The notes under the pieces are model-generated. The model saw only the letters and a program-made list of their open reading frames with translations, did no database searches and was not told where the DNA came from. Made by a program: the position numbers and the translations under genes. Below are positions 5,844-6,955 of a stretch of DNA of 6,955 nucleotides, piece after piece; the first letter of the stretch is position 1; every line of letters starts with the position of its first letter. The DNA is from Candidatus Rokuibacteriota bacterium. GTDB lineage: Bacteria; JAUVQV01. Location: NCBI GenBank assembly GCA_030609125.1, contig JAUWCW010000103.1, forward strand, positions 1-6,955, given 5' to 3'.

Positions 5844-6955
5844 CTACTTCACCTCCACGTAAACGCCGTCCCTGACCTGGTACATGGAGAAGCCGACGCC
5901 GATGGCGTCGCCCCGCTCGTCGAAGCTGATGTCACCGAGGGGGGTCGCCGCGTACTCGCTCTTGAGGCTTTTCGAAACTGCCTCGTAGTCGGTGGAGCCG
6001 GCCTTGCCGATGGCATTCAGCAGCGCCTGGGTGGCGGCGTAGGCGTTGATGAAGAAGGCTCCGTGGCCGCTCCCGTAAGCCTCCCTGTGCGCCTCCGCGG
6101 CCAACACGGCCAGGGGGTTTTCCGAAACGTCCTTCGGGCCCGTGGCGTAGACGCCCTCGGCGTACTCGCCGGCCACCTTGATGAAGGTGTCGTCCTTGAC
6201 TCCGTCGTCGGAGATGAAGACGGTATTCATCTTCTTCTTCCTCATCTGCATGACCAGCCGCGACGCCTCGGGGTGATACCCGCCGAACATGACCGCTTCC
6301 GCGCCGGAGCGCTCGATCTTCTGCACCACGGCGGTGTAGTCCATTGCGTTGGGCGTTATCCCTTCATAGAGAACCACTTCCGCCCGGCTGTCGGCCTCGA
6401 GAAAGGCCCTGGCGTACTCCGCCAGCCCCTTCCCATAGTCTCCCTTGTCGTGAATGACGGCTATCTTGTTCAGCTTCAGCGTGTCCAGGGCGAAATCGAC
6501 CTCCAGCCCGGCCTGGGCGTCGTCGGAGGCGATAGTTCGATAGAAGTTGGGGTAATCACCGCTCTGGGTAAGGGGCGGGTTCGTGGCTGACGGCGAAATG
6601 ACGATGATCCCGGCATCCTTGTAGGTCCCGAGAGCGGCCTTCGTCGCCCCGCTGCAGATGTGCCCGATCACGGCGCTCACACCCCGGGAGACGAGTTTCT
6701 GAGCGGTGTTGACGGCAACTTCCGGTTTGCAGACGTCGTCCTCGACAAAAAGCAGCACCTCCCTGCCGAGCAGCCCGCCGGCGGCGTTCACGTCCTTGAC
6801 GACCAGTTCCGCGGCCCTGACGGTCGGAATGCCATACGAAGCGAGATCGCCGCTGTGCGCACCGGCGACACCGATCTTGATGGGATCTCCCTCCTGGCTG
6901 CAGCCTGCCGCCAGAACCAGGAGCGCCAGGAGCGTCCCTGTCCTCCTCAAAAAAC
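5844..6955 (-). CDS. livK: Branched-chain amino acid ABC transporter substrate-binding lipoprotein LivK-like (5' partial)
   Basis: This is the extracytoplasmic binding protein (Peripla_BP_6, LivJ/LivK type) that delivers amino acids to LivH-LivM. Numbered from a TTG at 6950 (368 aa), residues 1-17 form a lipoprotein signal RRTGTLLALLVLAAGC with lipobox LAAGC and lipidated Cys17, followed by SQEGD. Mature features closely follow E. coli LivJ/LivK: VEDDVC (Cys74) and GHICSGAT (Cys99) keep the Cys pair that forms a disulfide there, SPSATNPPLTQ (119-129) lines the amino acid site, and IHDKGDYGKGLA (166-177) and GGYHPEA (223-229) are family blocks. The frame stays open to the window edge (TTT before TTG), and the N-terminus looks truncated, so the true start is probably just outside; the TTG is a fallback. 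AGGAGG inside codons 2-3 is not a ribosome site for any good downstream start. Isoleucine, leucine and valine are likely ligands, though other hydrophobic amino acids are possible. Confidence 0.92.
   Translation of the reverse strand, partial: FLRRTGTLLALLVLAAGCSQEGDPIKIGVAGAHSGDLASYGIPTVRAAELVVKDVNAAGGLLGREVLLFVEDDVCKPEVAVNTAQKLVSRGVSAVIGHICSGATKAALGTYKDAGIIVISPSATNPPLTQSGDYPNFYRTIASDDAQAGLEVDFALDTLKLNKIAVIHDKGDYGKGLAEYARAFLEADSRAEVVLYEGITPNAMDYTAVVQKIERSGAEAVMFGGYHPEASRLVMQMRKKKMNTVFISDDGVKDDTFIKVAGEYAEGVYATGPKDVSENPLAVLAAEAHREAYGSGHGAFFINAYAATQALLNAIGKAGSTDYEAVSKSLKSEYAATPLGDISFDERGDAIGVGFSMYQVRDGVYVEVK

Overview
The window looks like a chromosomal segment from a GC-rich Gram-negative-type bacterium. 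Desulfobacterota (the former Deltaproteobacteria) is my best guess. It rests on recalled family resemblance of the HU protein, with its Lys/Ala-rich tail, and of the membrane-anchored phosphoesterase, together with the lipoprotein-type binding protein. I could not run a search, so the taxonomy is tentative.

Layout. All well-supported genes are on the minus strand, so the genetic order runs from right to left. From 6955 down to 2190 lies a complete branched-chain (hydrophobic) amino acid ABC importer in the classical order livK-livH-livM-livG-livF. It comprises a lipoprotein binding protein, two permeases and two ATPases. The gene junctions are tight: 26 nt, a 4-nt ATGA overlap, 1 nt (or a 20-nt overlap, depending on the livG start), and an 8-nt overlap. 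This is a textbook translationally coupled operon. Its promoter lies upstream of the window. After an 87-nt gap with no obvious terminator comes a membrane-anchored calcineurin-like metallophosphoesterase (2102-966), which may be read through from the liv operon. From 965 to 637 there is no convincing intact gene. This stretch holds a possible winged-helix coding remnant, interrupted near a 7-base homopolymer, and the promoter region of the next gene. A small HU-family nucleoid protein with a basic N-terminal tail follows (636-286) and ends in a strong intrinsic terminator (264-232). The leftmost 230 bases are mostly non-coding. They start with what may be the last 16 codons of a plus-strand gene running in from the left.

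How it works together. LivK captures amino acids outside the inner membrane, LivH and LivM form the membrane channel, and LivG and LivF drive import with ATP. The phosphoesterase and HU genes are neighbours with no evident mechanistic link to transport. I see no mobile element, CRISPR array, tRNA or rRNA. Nothing here amounts to a new system. The points most worth checking are the interrupted winged-helix remnant, the tailed HU, and the lipoprotein character and altered ligand-pocket acid of LivK.
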